A stretch of DNA of 45,849 bases from Leptolyngbya sp. BC1307 (GTDB lineage Bacteria; Cyanobacteriota; Cyanobacteriia; Phormidesmidales; Phormidesmidaceae): assembly GCF_002286735.1 (NCBI RefSeq), contig NZ_NRTA01000035.1, forward strand, positions 1-45,849, in the 5' to 3' direction. The position numbers and the translations under genes were made by a program. Of this stretch, positions 1 to 9,527 are shown in pieces; positions within the stretch are counted from its first letter, which is position 1; every line of letters begins with the position of its first letter. The notes beneath the pieces are model-generated. The model was not told the origin of the DNA. It was given only the letters and a program-made list of their open reading frames with translations, and made no database searches.

Positions 1-432
1 TCTAAAATAGTCGTTCTTCGTCTTGCCCGCTGCTTTGTCATACAGTCTGAAGTTGACCGGATAAGAATGACCGGAGGGGTCACTGTAGTACAGAGTAATT
101 AGGTTGAGTCCCTTCACCGGTCGCTTGTGCTTGCCAGAGTAAAAGTAATCCACCAAGGCACTTTTGCTGGGGTCGCGATACGGTTTGTCTTCCACACTAT
201 CGTCTACGCTGAGCGTCCCGGATTCTAGGTTCAGCTCGCCTTTAACCTCGTCAAAGAGGTCTTTGGGCGTGTAACGTTCGCGTAATAAAAAGCGATTCAC
301 GCTATCGTGGCTCAAATCTGCCAAAATTTCTGAGAGCCGCACGCAGCTCACATACTTCGGCTCTGAGAGCAAAAATAAGGTGTAGAGCGTGCTATCGCAC
401 TGGGCTGTAGATGGTTTTGATAGCTCACGCAT
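1..432 (-). CDS. DDE transposase, 5' part only (runs off the window)
   Basis: An open frame of 144 codons starts at an ATG (432-430) and continues through base 1 without a stop, so only the N-terminal part of the protein is visible. It reads MRELSKPSTAQCDSTLYTLF and later LSVDDSVEDKPYRDPSKSA, followed by HKRPVKGLNLITLYYSD. The LSVDDS segment fits the first catalytic Asp of an IS4/IS701-type DDE transposase, a family common in cyanobacteria. The assignment rests on motif memory, and the exact IS family is uncertain. No terminal inverted repeat could be confirmed between 433 and 512, although 471-486 and 498-515 contain short inverted repeats. Whether the element is intact cannot be judged. Confidence 0.7.
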   Translation of the reverse strand, partial: MRELSKPSTAQCDSTLYTLFLLSEPKYVSCVRLSEILADLSHDSVNRFLLRERYTPKDLFDEVKGELNLESGTLSVDDSVEDKPYRDPSKSALVDYFYSGKHKRPVKGLNLITLYYSDPSGHSYPVNFRLYDKAAGKTKNDYFR

Positions 433-512
433 GGCCTAGCGATCACTCAAAAAGAAGGGGGCTCCTGCCAGCATACAGGCTGGCTACTCTGTCAATGCGT
501 AAGTCCTAAGAC

Positions 513-1718
513 TTACCTGAGCGATTGAATCATAGCTCTGAGCGTCTCTTCCTGCGCTTCAATACTCTCAGTGAGCTTAAACTGCACCAACGCACGAATC
601 AGATTATGCGTTGGGTGCTTGACCTTAAAGTAGACATTGCCCTCTAGATAGTCGGTAAAAAATCTCAGACCCAGCTCAAAAGCCAGCAGGCGAATAGCAT
701 CGTACAGGTAGAGATAGTCCGACTCACTCAAAAAGTCTTTAGCCTGCACCAAATATCCGCGCAGCATGGCCCTAGCCAGCTCAACATCAAAAACAACATT
801 TTCCCAGTCTTCGGTCTCTTCTCCCAGCGGATTACAGCCCGAGCGCAGACAGTCGCCGATATCGTAGTGCAAGAGCCCTGGCTTGAGCGTGTCCAAATCG
901 ATCAGACTGACCGCCTGGCCGTTTTCTCCTAGCATTATATTGTTTATCTTGGGGTCGCCGTGAATGGGCCGTAGCTGTAGATGGCCTGCCGCCTTAGCCC
1001 GCTCTAGCACATGCGCCCAGTCCTGCCGCTGCTCCACAAACGCCAAGCAATAGTGAACCTGTTCGGCCTGCAAGCTGTCTAGCGCATCGGTCAGCGCTGC
1101 GTTTGAATCGGCGTCAGTAGCCGTCGTCTTGCCATCCGTACAGCGCTCTGTCAGCACTTGTGCGTAGTGATCCAGGTACGCTGGCGTGATGTGAAACCCT
1201 TCTAAGGTATCAGCGAGCCGGTCAACAGGCAGCGTGCTGATCAGTCGATGAAACATGGCCAAGCCGTAGCCGACCTCTTCAGCATGGGCCAGACTCTCCA
1301 CAGTTTCGAGCACATGGGAATCTTCGATAAAGCTAATAGCCCGCCAGTATTCACCGCTCTCTAGCCAGAAATGCTCGCCCTGCTGAGTCGGTAGAATATG
1401 GGGCGTCTCCCATCGCCTGGGCAGATCTGTAGGCTGGCAGCGCAGATGTTCGCTCAGCACGGCCATGTTTTGAATCACCAGCTCAGGCTGACGAAATACC
1501 TGGGCGTTAATGCGCTGCAGTACAAATCGCGATTCTGAGCGCGAGGGCAAAAAAACGGTCACTAAAAAAGTACTGTTAATATTGCCGTTGCCCAACGGAC
1601 GAATATCGCTGACCTGACCGCTACGGACAAACCGTTCGGCAATGGCCCACAGCAGAGACTCCGCTGACCCGGTCGGATGCTTGTCTGAAACCAATGCGGC
1701 TGCAGGTACTTTCGGCAT
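513..1718 (-). CDS. APH-fold phosphotransferase, NahK-like sugar kinase
   Basis: A 401-aa soluble protein of the aminoglycoside-phosphotransferase/choline-kinase fold. The catalytic loop HGDPKINN is at residues 253-260 and the metal-binding DLD at about 274-276. The N-terminal lobe has a glycine-rich loop, PLGNGNINSTF (41-51), and the FVLQRIN strand (65-71) typical of N-acetylhexosamine 1-kinase (NahK/LnpB) relatives, which phosphorylate the anomeric position of a hexosamine. The substrate here is inferred only from family resemblance. The gene is followed by the window-edge transposase and preceded by cysH on the same strand, with 254 bp between them. The stop codon overlaps an 18-bp inverted repeat (498-515). 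Confidence 0.8.
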   Translation of the reverse strand: MPKVPAAALVSDKHPTGSAESLLWAIAERFVRSGQVSDIRPLGNGNINSTFLVTVFLPSRSESRFVLQRINAQVFRQPELVIQNMAVLSEHLRCQPTDLPRRWETPHILPTQQGEHFWLESGEYWRAISFIEDSHVLETVESLAHAEEVGYGLAMFHRLISTLPVDRLADTLEGFHITPAYLDHYAQVLTERCTDGKTTATDADSNAALTDALDSLQAEQVHYCLAFVEQRQDWAHVLERAKAAGHLQLRPIHGDPKINNIMLGENGQAVSLIDLDTLKPGLLHYDIGDCLRSGCNPLGEETEDWENVVFDVELARAMLRGYLVQAKDFLSESDYLYLYDAIRLLAFELGLRFFTDYLEGNVYFKVKHPTHNLIRALVQFKLTESIEAQEETLRAMIQSLR

Positions 1719-1916
1719 AGCGATGCTGAGATTTTCGAGATCTGCCTGTCCTATGTAGCCCGCCGTTGCCCGGTTAGCAACGTAGCCCCGAGCGGTCTTG
1801 CTAGAAAATCAGCTCCCTAAAAAGCGAGACGAACCAGCACAAGCGTATCTCAAGCGTCTTTAGAACGACACTTAAGAAAATAGCCGATAGTTGACACCTG
1901 CCATCGTTTGTCAGGC

Positions 1917-1942
1917 GATCTGTAATACCTTTGTTACAGATC
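1917..1942 (-). terminator. 9-bp stem-loop downstream of cysH
   Basis: GATCTGTAA and TTACAGATC form a perfect 9-bp stem with an 8-nt loop, 31 bp past the cysH stop. There is no clear U tract, so this is at best a weak terminator or a mRNA 3'-end hairpin. The rest of 1719-1972 shows no gene and presumably holds the promoter of the NahK-like gene. Confidence 0.35.
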
Positions 1943-1972
1943 TAGCCACTATTGCCCTGGGCAGAGGATTTT

Positions 1973-2812
1973 CTAAAGAGAGCTAGAGTTCAAGCTTTCA
2001 GCCTCTTCGGGGGTCTGCGGAATGTGAATGCCGCACTCCTGCTTAAGCCCTTTAAAGCGGGTCGACCGCTCGTCGGTGTCATCAGCGGTCATCGGGCGGC
2101 TAGAGTGCCAGTCGCCCACGGTGACATAGCCCTGGTCAAAGAGCGGATGATAGGGCAGATCGTGGGCTATCAAGTAGTCGTAAACGTCTTTAGAGCTCCA
2201 GTGTAGAATGGGCAGCAGCTTGTATCGCATAGCGCCGGAGGCCGCGTTCAGATGGGCACTCTCTGCCTTCGCTGCCTGCACGCTAATCCGGTTCAGCGTC
2301 TGACGATGACTTGTCTGCCCTGAGCGGAGCCCTGTCAGCCAAGCAGTTGCGCCTAACTCTGCGAGCGATCGCTCCAAAGGCTCTACCTTACGAATGCTGT
2401 CGTAGCGATTGAGGGCGGCTACCGTGTTTTCTTCCCATAGGCGACCATACAGGGACTCCATCCGAGCCGGGCTAATAGCCGACTGATACACCTTGAGATT
2501 GAGCGAGAGGCGGCGGCTGAGCTGCTCGGCAAAGCGATAGGTCTCTGGCGGCAAGTAACCCGTATCTATCCAGATAACCGGAATCTGGGGGACAACGCGG
2601 GTTACCAGACTCAGCATGACGGCTGACTGAATACCAAAGCTGGTGGTCATCACCAGCCCTTCGCCAAACGTCTGATAGCCCCACTCAACCAGATCGGCAG
2701 CTTGAGCCTGATCGAATTTTCGATTGAGACTCTCAAGGTCTAGGGCATTGAGCCATAGGCGATTGGGCTGGTCGGAATCAACGCTTTGGCGACTGGGTAA
2801 CGGACTGGCCAT
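1973..2812 (-). CDS. cysH: Phosphoadenosine phosphosulfate (PAPS) reductase
   Basis: A 279-aa enzyme of assimilatory sulfate reduction. It reduces PAPS to sulfite, using thioredoxin or glutaredoxin as donor, in the cytosol. The PP-loop-like [10 protein letters not shown] lies at about 56-65, the [16 protein letters not shown] block at 81-96, and the catalytic C-terminal ECGIH with Cys260. The position where APS reductases carry the CC half of their Fe-S ligands reads [11 protein letters not shown] (about 137-147), so the 4Fe-4S cysteines are missing, as expected for the PAPS-specific class. Length is normal. It is transcribed codirectionally with the kinase gene downstream. Confidence 0.93.
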   Translation of the reverse strand: MASPLPSRQSVDSDQPNRLWLNALDLESLNRKFDQAQAADLVEWGYQTFGEGLVMTTSFGIQSAVMLSLVTRVVPQIPVIWIDTGYLPPETYRFAEQLSRRLSLNLKVYQSAISPARMESLYGRLWEENTVAALNRYDSIRKVEPLERSLAELGATAWLTGLRSGQTSHRQTLNRISVQAAKAESAHLNAASGAMRYKLLPILHWSSKDVYDYLIAHDLPYHPLFDQGYVTVGDWHSSRPMTADDTDERSTRFKGLKQECGIHIPQTPEEAESLNSSSL

Positions 2813-2906
2813 AGAGAAATATCCTGCTCCCGCTGATGACGGTATAGCTCAGTGCTAACCTACCAGCTACAGCTTCCCATGTTCGGCTCAGTAATACCAA
2901 ACTTAC

Positions 2907-3929
2907 CTAACGTCTGCCAACGACTTCGCGAATTCGATAGATCGGTCGCCGCTGCGATTCGTGATAGGTGCGCATGCCCAGCTCTGCCAGCAGACCAAAG
3001 CTAAACAGCTGAATACCAGAGATAATCAGCAGCACCGCTAGCATCAGCAGGGGGCGATCGCCAATGCCCTGATTGAGAAATATTTTTAGAAAGCTAAGAT
3101 AGAGTCCCAGCGCAAATCCGGTCACAATTGAGAGGATGCCAAACGGCCCAAAGACGTGCATGGGTCGCGTTAGGAACGTCTTCATAAAGTAGATCGTCAG
3201 CAGATCCATCACTACTCGCAGCGTGCGGCCTAGCCCGTACTTACTGTGGCCAAATTTACGAGCATGGTGGCGCACCGGGATCTCAGTGATTCGGGCTCCT
3301 TCAATGTAGGCTAGGGCGGGCAAAAAGCGGTGCAGCTCGCCGTACAGATGCATATCGCGGGCGACTTCTGCCCGGTAAGCCTTGAGTGAACAGCCGTAGT
3401 CGTGCAGAGAAACGCCCGTCACTTTGCCAATCAGCCCGTTGGCGATTTTAGAAGGCAGCAGCCGGGTCATGGCATCATCCTGCCGATCTTTGCGCCAGCC
3501 GCTGACGAGATCGTAGCCCTCCTGAATCTTGTGATAGACCGTTGGAATGTCGGCAGGTTCGTTTTGTAAGTCGCCATCCAGCGTGACGATGACTTTGCCT
3601 TTGGCCTGATGAAATCCGGCTGACATAGCTGCTGACTGGCCGTAATTGCGACGCAGGAACACCGCCTGAAGATCGTCACGGTTCTGGGAGATTTTTCTCA
3701 AAAGCTCGACCGAACCGTCAGTTGAGCCATCGTCTACGCAGATAAACTCGTAGGTGCAATCCATCCCCTGCAAGACTGTTGTAATCAGCTCTACTAACAG
3801 CGGAATGGTTTCTACCTCGTTGTAGATTGGCACGACAACCGAGATTTCTGGCGATCGCGCCCATTCTTCAGCGCTCAGATAGCTCGGGGTGATGGGAAAA
3901 GGCGGATGTCCAAGGGTAGTGTCAATCAT
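2907..3929 (-). CDS. GT2 family polyprenyl-phosphate glycosyltransferase (DPM1/GtrB-like)
   Basis: A 340-aa protein with an N-terminal GT-A catalytic domain and a C-terminal membrane anchor. VVVPIYNE is at 31-38, VDDGSTDGS at 65-73 (nucleotide-sugar binding) and TLDGDLQNEP at 116-125 (metal-binding DxD). Two hydrophobic segments follow at about 260-285 and 295-318. This arrangement is that of enzymes that move a sugar from a nucleotide donor to undecaprenyl or dolichyl phosphate on the cytoplasmic face of the membrane. The nearby flippase-like gene and the two GT39-type genes, which use such lipid-linked sugars, support that role. The sugar is unknown. Confidence 0.87.
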   Translation of the reverse strand: MIDTTLGHPPFPITPSYLSAEEWARSPEISVVVPIYNEVETIPLLVELITTVLQGMDCTYEFICVDDGSTDGSVELLRKISQNRDDLQAVFLRRNYGQSAAMSAGFHQAKGKVIVTLDGDLQNEPADIPTVYHKIQEGYDLVSGWRKDRQDDAMTRLLPSKIANGLIGKVTGVSLHDYGCSLKAYRAEVARDMHLYGELHRFLPALAYIEGARITEIPVRHHARKFGHSKYGLGRTLRVVMDLLTIYFMKTFLTRPMHVFGPFGILSIVTGFALGLYLSFLKIFLNQGIGDRPLLMLAVLLIISGIQLFSFGLLAELGMRTYHESQRRPIYRIREVVGRR

Positions 3930-4254
3930 GGCGAATCAAAATAACAAGAAATTAGGAGGTGACTACTATCTCAAATGCAAAAGTCTCAAACACAAGAGGG
4001 TATAAAATGTAGGCTACCGGCAACATCGATAAAAACTGCCGCTTCAGCGGGTCGTCTCAGGTCTTTATCCTCTCCTCTTGGGTTAAGTTAATCGGTGATT
4101 TTATGATGAATTACAGAAAGGCTTTTATAAATTCTTCAAGGCGGACGTTTCCTTGCAAGTAGTTTTAACACTGGGCGATGCTGACAGCGGGACGACTGCG
4201 AGATAGACGACTTCGAGATAATAGGAATTTGAAGCATAAACAAAGCGATTAGGC
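3930..4254. other. Intergenic, 325 bp, no gene seen
   Basis: No ORF, tRNA or convincing hairpin was found. The stretch separates the flippase-like gene from the GT2 gene, both on the minus strand, so it probably holds the GT2 promoter. Confidence 0.5.
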
Positions 4255-5235
4255 TTACTGTTTTGACTGCGCAGTGTCCGTCATTTTTTCCGATAGCCAG
4301 GCCAAGGCAGCGCCGATAACTTCGGCTAGCGTGCTAATCAGCCGGTAGAAAGCAACGCTACTCAAGATCACTGCAGCGGGAAACTCACCGCCCAGCAGCG
4401 AAATGGCCGTTGCTTCAAAGACACCGACGCCGCCCGGCGCACCGGGGATCACCAGCCCTAGCAGCCAGGCCAGGCTAAAGGCTGCCACCAAAGATTGAAT
4501 GGCATCAGCTGTGAGCGGCTGCAAGGCGGCTACAGTAAAGACAAATCCTGACGCTCGCAAGGCGACAAAGCCAATCTCACCGATCAGCGGGCGGAGCGGG
4601 TATGCCTTCAGCGGCGGTGACCGGTCGCCCTCAAACGTCAGGCGCTGCGCTTTAGCCTTAGCCCGGCTCAGCGTCTGCAGAACGGGGTTAAAAATGCGGG
4701 GATGAACGCTTACCAGCGCTATACAGAGCACCACCACTTGGCCGATCCACCAGCGAGAGCCGCTCAGTTGCCAACCACCCACCAGACATCCCAAGATTAG
4801 CGCGGCCACGGCCATCAGCAGCGGCTCCATCACCACACTGAGCACCGCAGTACCGGTCGGCGTTCCGGTGGTTTGTAATGCCCGCACCCGCCCGTAGAAG
4901 TGCCAAACATTGCCCGGCAAATATTTGGCAACGTTAGTTTTGAGATAGACTTGAGTGCTCCACAGTCCGCCCAGAGGCTGATTAAAGAGGGCGAGTATCC
5001 AGTGCCAGACCCAGCCAGACCAGAGATGAGCCAGTAGCGTAATTCCTAAAGACACTGTCAGCAGTGACCAGGTCTGAGCGGTGATCTGTAAATCGGTCAC
5101 CTCTCGCCAATTGTCTTTCAGAGCTTTAGCAATGAAGAAGAGCGTGCCGCCTAAAATCACCCAGCGTAAATAGGGCTTGAGCCGAGTCAGTAATGGTTTT
5201 ACAAACATAATCACTTTCAAAACCTTCTGGCTCAT
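4255..5235 (-). CDS. LPG-synthase-TM/UPF0104 family integral membrane protein (flippase-like)
   Basis: A 326-aa polytopic membrane protein with about eight hydrophobic segments. The C-terminal signature GLVIPGAPGGVGVFEATAISLLGG is characteristic of the family of lysylphosphatidylglycerol-synthase transmembrane regions, also annotated UPF0104 or flippase-like domain. No catalytic aminoacyl-transfer domain is present, so it is not an LPG synthase. Members often sit beside polyprenyl-phosphate glycosyltransferases, as here, and are suspected of lipid or lipid-linked sugar translocation. That role is inference. An internal ATG at 5205 (MFVKPLLTRL) is an alternative start. Confidence 0.75.
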   Translation of the reverse strand: MSQKVLKVIMFVKPLLTRLKPYLRWVILGGTLFFIAKALKDNWREVTDLQITAQTWSLLTVSLGITLLAHLWSGWVWHWILALFNQPLGGLWSTQVYLKTNVAKYLPGNVWHFYGRVRALQTTGTPTGTAVLSVVMEPLLMAVAALILGCLVGGWQLSGSRWWIGQVVVLCIALVSVHPRIFNPVLQTLSRAKAKAQRLTFEGDRSPPLKAYPLRPLIGEIGFVALRASGFVFTVAALQPLTADAIQSLVAAFSLAWLLGLVIPGAPGGVGVFEATAISLLGGEFPAAVILSSVAFYRLISTLAEVIGAALAWLSEKMTDTAQSKQ

Positions 5236-5641
5236 TGGGGTTTAGTAAACCCACGATCATCAGACCGCGACCAAGATAACACCGATAGCTAAGCGAACAA
5301 TCTGCCCATACGGAGAATGCTAGGGGTGTGTCAGGAGACTTGCGTTTTATGGCGGCTGATTCTATTAAGACTTCACACAAATGTTTAAGTATTCTAAGCA
5401 GCCTGACCTGGTCTCATAGATCACCTTAAAGTCTCTGTGAAGGTTTCTTAGAGAAGCGGATTGTGAGATAGACTCCACGGAACCCGATTGAGTAGAATTG
5501 CTAGCAAATCGAGGTCGGCCAACCCTGCACGTCAGTGGTTGAACGGATGGTCGAACAGATGGGTACTCTGCGCTCAGCCATGGCGACAATACTCGAACTC
5601 GTTGTTCGCACTCACTGGTGAGGTGCGGCCCTGTCATTATT
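5236..5641. other. Divergent intergenic region, about 400 bp
   Basis: It lies between the minus-strand flippase-like gene and the plus-strand glycosyltransferase, so promoters for both are expected. No RNA gene, riboswitch or strong repeat was recognised. Confidence 0.5.
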
Positions 5642-7240
5642 ATGAAAATTAAGCAGCTGTTGATTATTGGGCTGATTGTGGTGGGCATTTATGCCCGTTG
5701 CGCCAATTTGGATCAAAAAGTTTATACCGTCGATGAAGTCAGGGGAATATTGCGGGCTTCTGGCTACGCAGATGAGGAGCTGGTTGACACGGTTTATACC
5801 GGTGAGCCGGTTACCGGCAGTCGTTTTCAGCAGTACCAGGCTCCTACGGTTGAGCATCCTTTGGGCGACGCGCTCAGCGCGTTTGCCAACAATCCCGAGC
5901 ATCCGCCTTTGTACTATTTGCTGATGCGGTTTTGTCTGCAGATTTTCCATGCGCCAGTCGCTTCTCGCTGGCTGGCTGTCGGCCTGGGTTTGCTGCTGCT
6001 ACCGGCTATTTACTGGCTGTGTCAGGAACTGTTTGAATCGGCAGCTGTTGGCTGGAGTGCGATCGCTCTAATTGCGGTTTCACCCTTTCATGTGCTGCTT
6101 GCTCAAGAGGCCCGTCAGTATACTCTCTGGGCGCTGCTGGCGACTGTGTCCAGTGCGTTTTTGCTGCGATCGCTACGCCACAATAGTGGGAGGCAGTGGT
6201 TAGCCTACGGTCTGACGGCTGTTTTGGGCCTGTATTCTCACTTGTTTTTTCTCTGGGTACTGGTTACTCACGGGCTCTATGTCTTGATCGTAGAGCATCG
6301 GCTCACGCAGAGACTGCTGCGCTATGTGATGGTATCGGTCGGGGTCGGGATCGCCTTTTTACCCTGGGTTTGGGTGGTGGCCACGCGGCTGGCCCGACTG
6401 GAGGAAACAACTCATTGGGCTAGCAGCTACAAGACGGACTTGCTGAGTCGAATCGGCTACTGGCTGCACAATCTCGGCATTGGCTTTATCGATTTTGATT
6501 GGCCGGTCAGCTTTACCAATCCTTTCTCTTACCTGCTATTAGGGGCTGTGGCCTACAGTACCTATCAGCTCTATCGTCATACGCCAAAGCGAATATGGAT
6601 ATTTGTCCTGCTGCTGATGTCGGTGAGCACGCTGGCGCAAATCGTGCCCGATATTCTCAGCGGCGGTCGGCGATCGCTGCTGCCTCGCTATTCGCTGACG
6701 GCTTATCTAGGCATAGAGCTAGCAGTGGCTTTTGCTATTGCCCAAGTCTTTGGTTCTAAAAAGAGCCAGTGGGCATTGCACCTGACACAGCGGGTCGATC
6801 AGATCAGGGCACAGCAGGTCGGGGCGATCGCGCTACTACTAGGAGGCCTCATCTCCAGCTTGCTTATCACCCAGTCATTGGGGTGGGGAAAGGGCTCCAG
6901 TACCCTAACCTTACAGGCGGCTCCTCTAATTAACTCAGTAGCACAGCCAGTGGTTTTGACCGATGCTGACTATACCTACATTCTCTCTTTGAGCTATCAA
7001 GTCTCCCCTGACACCCGCTTTGTTTTGCTCAATCAAGCACAAAACCCTGACTATGCAGCAGCTCTGAAACAGCTTCCACCAGACAGTGACCTTTTTGTCT
7101 ATAGCGCTTCCGACTCGCTGCTGGCCTTTTTACAAGCGACAAAAGATATCGTGATTACCCAGCCCACAGACGCCCTTCGTGAAGCGCAGCTCTATCAGGG
7201 CGTCACACCTCCTAGCCCAGCTCCTCATAGCACTATCTGA
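5642..7240 (+). CDS. GT39-family (PMT/ArnT-like) membrane glycosyltransferase
   Basis: About 532 aa from the ATG at 5642 (MKIKQLLIIGLIVVGIYARC). A GTG at 5618 in the same frame would add 8 residues, but the ATG directly opens a typical first membrane segment. The first periplasmic loop carries the acidic pair in TVDEV, then EHPPLYYLL, and LLAQEARQYTLWALL follows. These are hallmarks of GT-C enzymes of the PMT/ArnT/GT39-GT83 group, which transfer sugars from polyprenyl phosphate on the outer face of the membrane. About ten hydrophobic segments are visible, with a short soluble C-terminal tail. The acceptor (lipid, polysaccharide or protein) is unknown. It is followed after 35 bp by a second enzyme of the same class. 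Confidence 0.8.
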   Translation: MKIKQLLIIGLIVVGIYARCANLDQKVYTVDEVRGILRASGYADEELVDTVYTGEPVTGSRFQQYQAPTVEHPLGDALSAFANNPEHPPLYYLLMRFCLQIFHAPVASRWLAVGLGLLLLPAIYWLCQELFESAAVGWSAIALIAVSPFHVLLAQEARQYTLWALLATVSSAFLLRSLRHNSGRQWLAYGLTAVLGLYSHLFFLWVLVTHGLYVLIVEHRLTQRLLRYVMVSVGVGIAFLPWVWVVATRLARLEETTHWASSYKTDLLSRIGYWLHNLGIGFIDFDWPVSFTNPFSYLLLGAVAYSTYQLYRHTPKRIWIFVLLLMSVSTLAQIVPDILSGGRRSLLPRYSLTAYLGIELAVAFAIAQVFGSKKSQWALHLTQRVDQIRAQQVGAIALLLGGLISSLLITQSLGWGKGSSTLTLQAAPLINSVAQPVVLTDADYTYILSLSYQVSPDTRFVLLNQAQNPDYAAALKQLPPDSDLFVYSASDSLLAFLQATKDIVITQPTDALREAQLYQGVTPPSPAPHSTI

Positions 7241-7275
7241 CTGTCCGCCCCTCAACCGCCCCCCTCTTTAGCGAC

Positions 7276-9492
7276 ATGGAAAAACAACCGAAAACTTCAG
7301 AAGACTTGCTGAAGCCCTCATCTGGCTTAGCGGTAAGGGATCTGCCGATATCACTGGTCATTTTTTTAGTGGCGCTAGTGCTGCGACTGCTGGAGGTAGA
7401 TGTGCCAATCAACGCCGACGAAGAGCTGTGGATGTATCGAGGCACAGCCTTTGCACTGCATCTGTTTGAGGGCGATTTAGCAGGAACCTACCTGCGTCAT
7501 CATCCCGGTGTGACAAATATGTGGCTCACGGGCAGCAGCATGTTTCTCAACTGCCTATGGCACAAGCTCCATCCGCAGTTTTGGGGAATTGATCAACCGG
7601 CGTCGGTGGGGGCTTGCCTCAATGTGATGAGTTTCCCAATTGGGCTGTGGATTTTGCCCAGGATTTTTCAGGCGATAGTCACAGCTGGCTGCATAGTGGC
7701 TATCTACGATTTGGTACGGCGGCTAATAGGCAGGCCAATTGCGCTGATGACTATTGGCCTACTGATGCTAGAGCCCTTCTTCTTAGCCTATCAGCGCTAC
7801 TTGACAACAGATGCCTTGCAATCATCTTTTGGGGCGGTTGGGCTGTTGGCGATGCTACTTTACCTGAAACAGCCTTTAGGCCAGGTAGAGGGGGCAACCG
7901 GGCGACCTCGCAAGTGGCTACTGCTCTCAGGCGTCATGACGGGCCTTTCGATTCTGTCTAAGATTCCGTCGGTATTCGTCATTCCAGCAGTGTTGACCTG
8001 GCTCATTGTGATTGAACTGCGCAATGGCGAAGCCGCTCTTTCGGAGAATCACAATTTTTCTCCCCAAGGCTCTTTCTCTAGACGAGGTTGGCCAAGACAA
8101 GGGCTAGATTTTGTGCTTTGGCTGATGACGATTGGTATGACCGCGTTTTTAATTTGGCCCGCTTTGTGGGTTGCGCCAATCGACACCTTGACACAGCTGT
8201 TAACAGGGCTGAGAGAAGAGTCAACGCGGGGAGCCTTCTTCTATTTGGGACAAACGACTGATGTGATTGGCCCATCTTTTTATCCGCTGGTACTGTTCTA
8301 TCGACTTTCTCCTATCTTCTTACTCGGGCTCGTGATTGCGGTTATCATGGCATTTCGGCATCGGGGCGACCGGCAGCACTCTGTTTTCCTGCTACTGCTG
8401 ATGGTAATTGGCAGTCTGTGGATGTTGGGGATGCTGTCGATTATTGGCAGTAAGATTGATCGCTACATCAGTTTGGTGATTCCGCTGTTAGCTGTCCTCT
8501 CAGCCACGGGTTGGGTCTGGCTATGGACTGAAGCAAGGGTGAAGCCATGGCAAAGGCTACCAATCTCTGAACCCGCTTCTGGATTTTTTTTGGGCCGTTC
8601 TTCCGGAAAAGGAACCGCACCGCCGCGTCGGAGCCTGGCTGCCGGTATGGTGGGATTGCTGCTGGTGCAATCGGTGGTAGTTGTCATCTACCAGCCTAAC
8701 TATTTGACCTATTTTAATCCGCTGGCTCAACTGATATACCCGGCAGAGCGGGTATTTATGATCGGGCAAGGTGAAGGACTTGATCAGGCAGCTCGATGGA
8801 TAAACCGGTCGCCTGAGGCCAAAGACATGACGGTAGCCGCTTGGTATGCCTCGGCTTTTCATCCCTATTTTGAAGGCAATGTCGTCCCCATCCCCAAGGT
8901 CACTGAAACGACATCCCCCCTATGGCTGAACACCCACCGGGTCGCGCTCTATATCAATCAGTATCAGCGCGATTTGCCTGAGCGCGAGATGCTGGACTAC
9001 TTTTCGGCCCAGCCGCTGCTGCATAGCGTCCGCTTTCACGGGCTGGACTATGTGAAGATCTATCCGGGGCCAGTGGCTACGCCAGGCGATTTGGCAGCTA
9101 TTGCTGAGCCGCAGTCTGTCAAGGTAAGCGATCGCATTCAGTTTTACGGTCACGAGCTTAAGGGCGATCGCCCAACCCCCGATCAGGCGCTGCAAGTCAC
9201 GACCTACTGGGAATTTGCCGATGCCTTACCCGCCGAATCGAAGCTGGTGCTAACCCTAAAAAATTCGACCGATGAAATCAGCACCACGGCAGATCGACTG
9301 ATGGGCGGCTATATCGCCATGGATAAGGTGCCCCAAAACATCCCTCTGCGAGAGAGCCAGACTATTCCACTCGAAACGCTGTCGCCCGGCAGATATAACC
9401 TCACAGCTAGCTGGCAAGTGCCGGCACCTCAACAGCCAGCGGCATCCTACAAGCTGTCTTTGGGCTCAGTGGAGATCGGCGCAGGCAGCTAG
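7276..9492 (+). CDS. GT39-family membrane glycosyltransferase with C-terminal soluble domain
   Basis: A 738-aa protein. The N-terminal two thirds is a multi-spanning GT-C domain with the acidic motif NADEELWMYRG in loop 1 and a HHPGVTNMW motif, followed by repeated hydrophobic spans. The C-terminal region of about 130 residues, from VSDRIQFYGHELKGD onward, is hydrophilic and predicted to be beta-rich and outside the membrane. The enzyme is expected to use a polyprenyl-phosphate sugar such as the product of the GT2 enzyme at 2907-3929. It sits 35 bp after a paralogous GT39 gene, so the two are probably cotranscribed. Confidence 0.8.
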   Translation: MEKQPKTSEDLLKPSSGLAVRDLPISLVIFLVALVLRLLEVDVPINADEELWMYRGTAFALHLFEGDLAGTYLRHHPGVTNMWLTGSSMFLNCLWHKLHPQFWGIDQPASVGACLNVMSFPIGLWILPRIFQAIVTAGCIVAIYDLVRRLIGRPIALMTIGLLMLEPFFLAYQRYLTTDALQSSFGAVGLLAMLLYLKQPLGQVEGATGRPRKWLLLSGVMTGLSILSKIPSVFVIPAVLTWLIVIELRNGEAALSENHNFSPQGSFSRRGWPRQGLDFVLWLMTIGMTAFLIWPALWVAPIDTLTQLLTGLREESTRGAFFYLGQTTDVIGPSFYPLVLFYRLSPIFLLGLVIAVIMAFRHRGDRQHSVFLLLLMVIGSLWMLGMLSIIGSKIDRYISLVIPLLAVLSATGWVWLWTEARVKPWQRLPISEPASGFFLGRSSGKGTAPPRRSLAAGMVGLLLVQSVVVVIYQPNYLTYFNPLAQLIYPAERVFMIGQGEGLDQAARWINRSPEAKDMTVAAWYASAFHPYFEGNVVPIPKVTETTSPLWLNTHRVALYINQYQRDLPEREMLDYFSAQPLLHSVRFHGLDYVKIYPGPVATPGDLAAIAEPQSVKVSDRIQFYGHELKGDRPTPDQALQVTTYWEFADALPAESKLVLTLKNSTDEISTTADRLMGGYIAMDKVPQNIPLRESQTIPLETLSPGRYNLTASWQVPAPQQPAASYKLSLGSVEIGAGS

Positions 9493-9527
9493 AAGCCGTG
9501 AGGCGGGCACTCGCGTCGTTGGGTCGA

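Noticed and set aside
498-515. Inverted repeat GTAAGTC-CTAA-GACTTAC as another RTCCTNWGGAC dyad
   Set aside because: It contains GTCCTAAGAC, one base shorter than the dyad and without a partner at 12 bp. It may instead be an IS end or mRNA hairpin.
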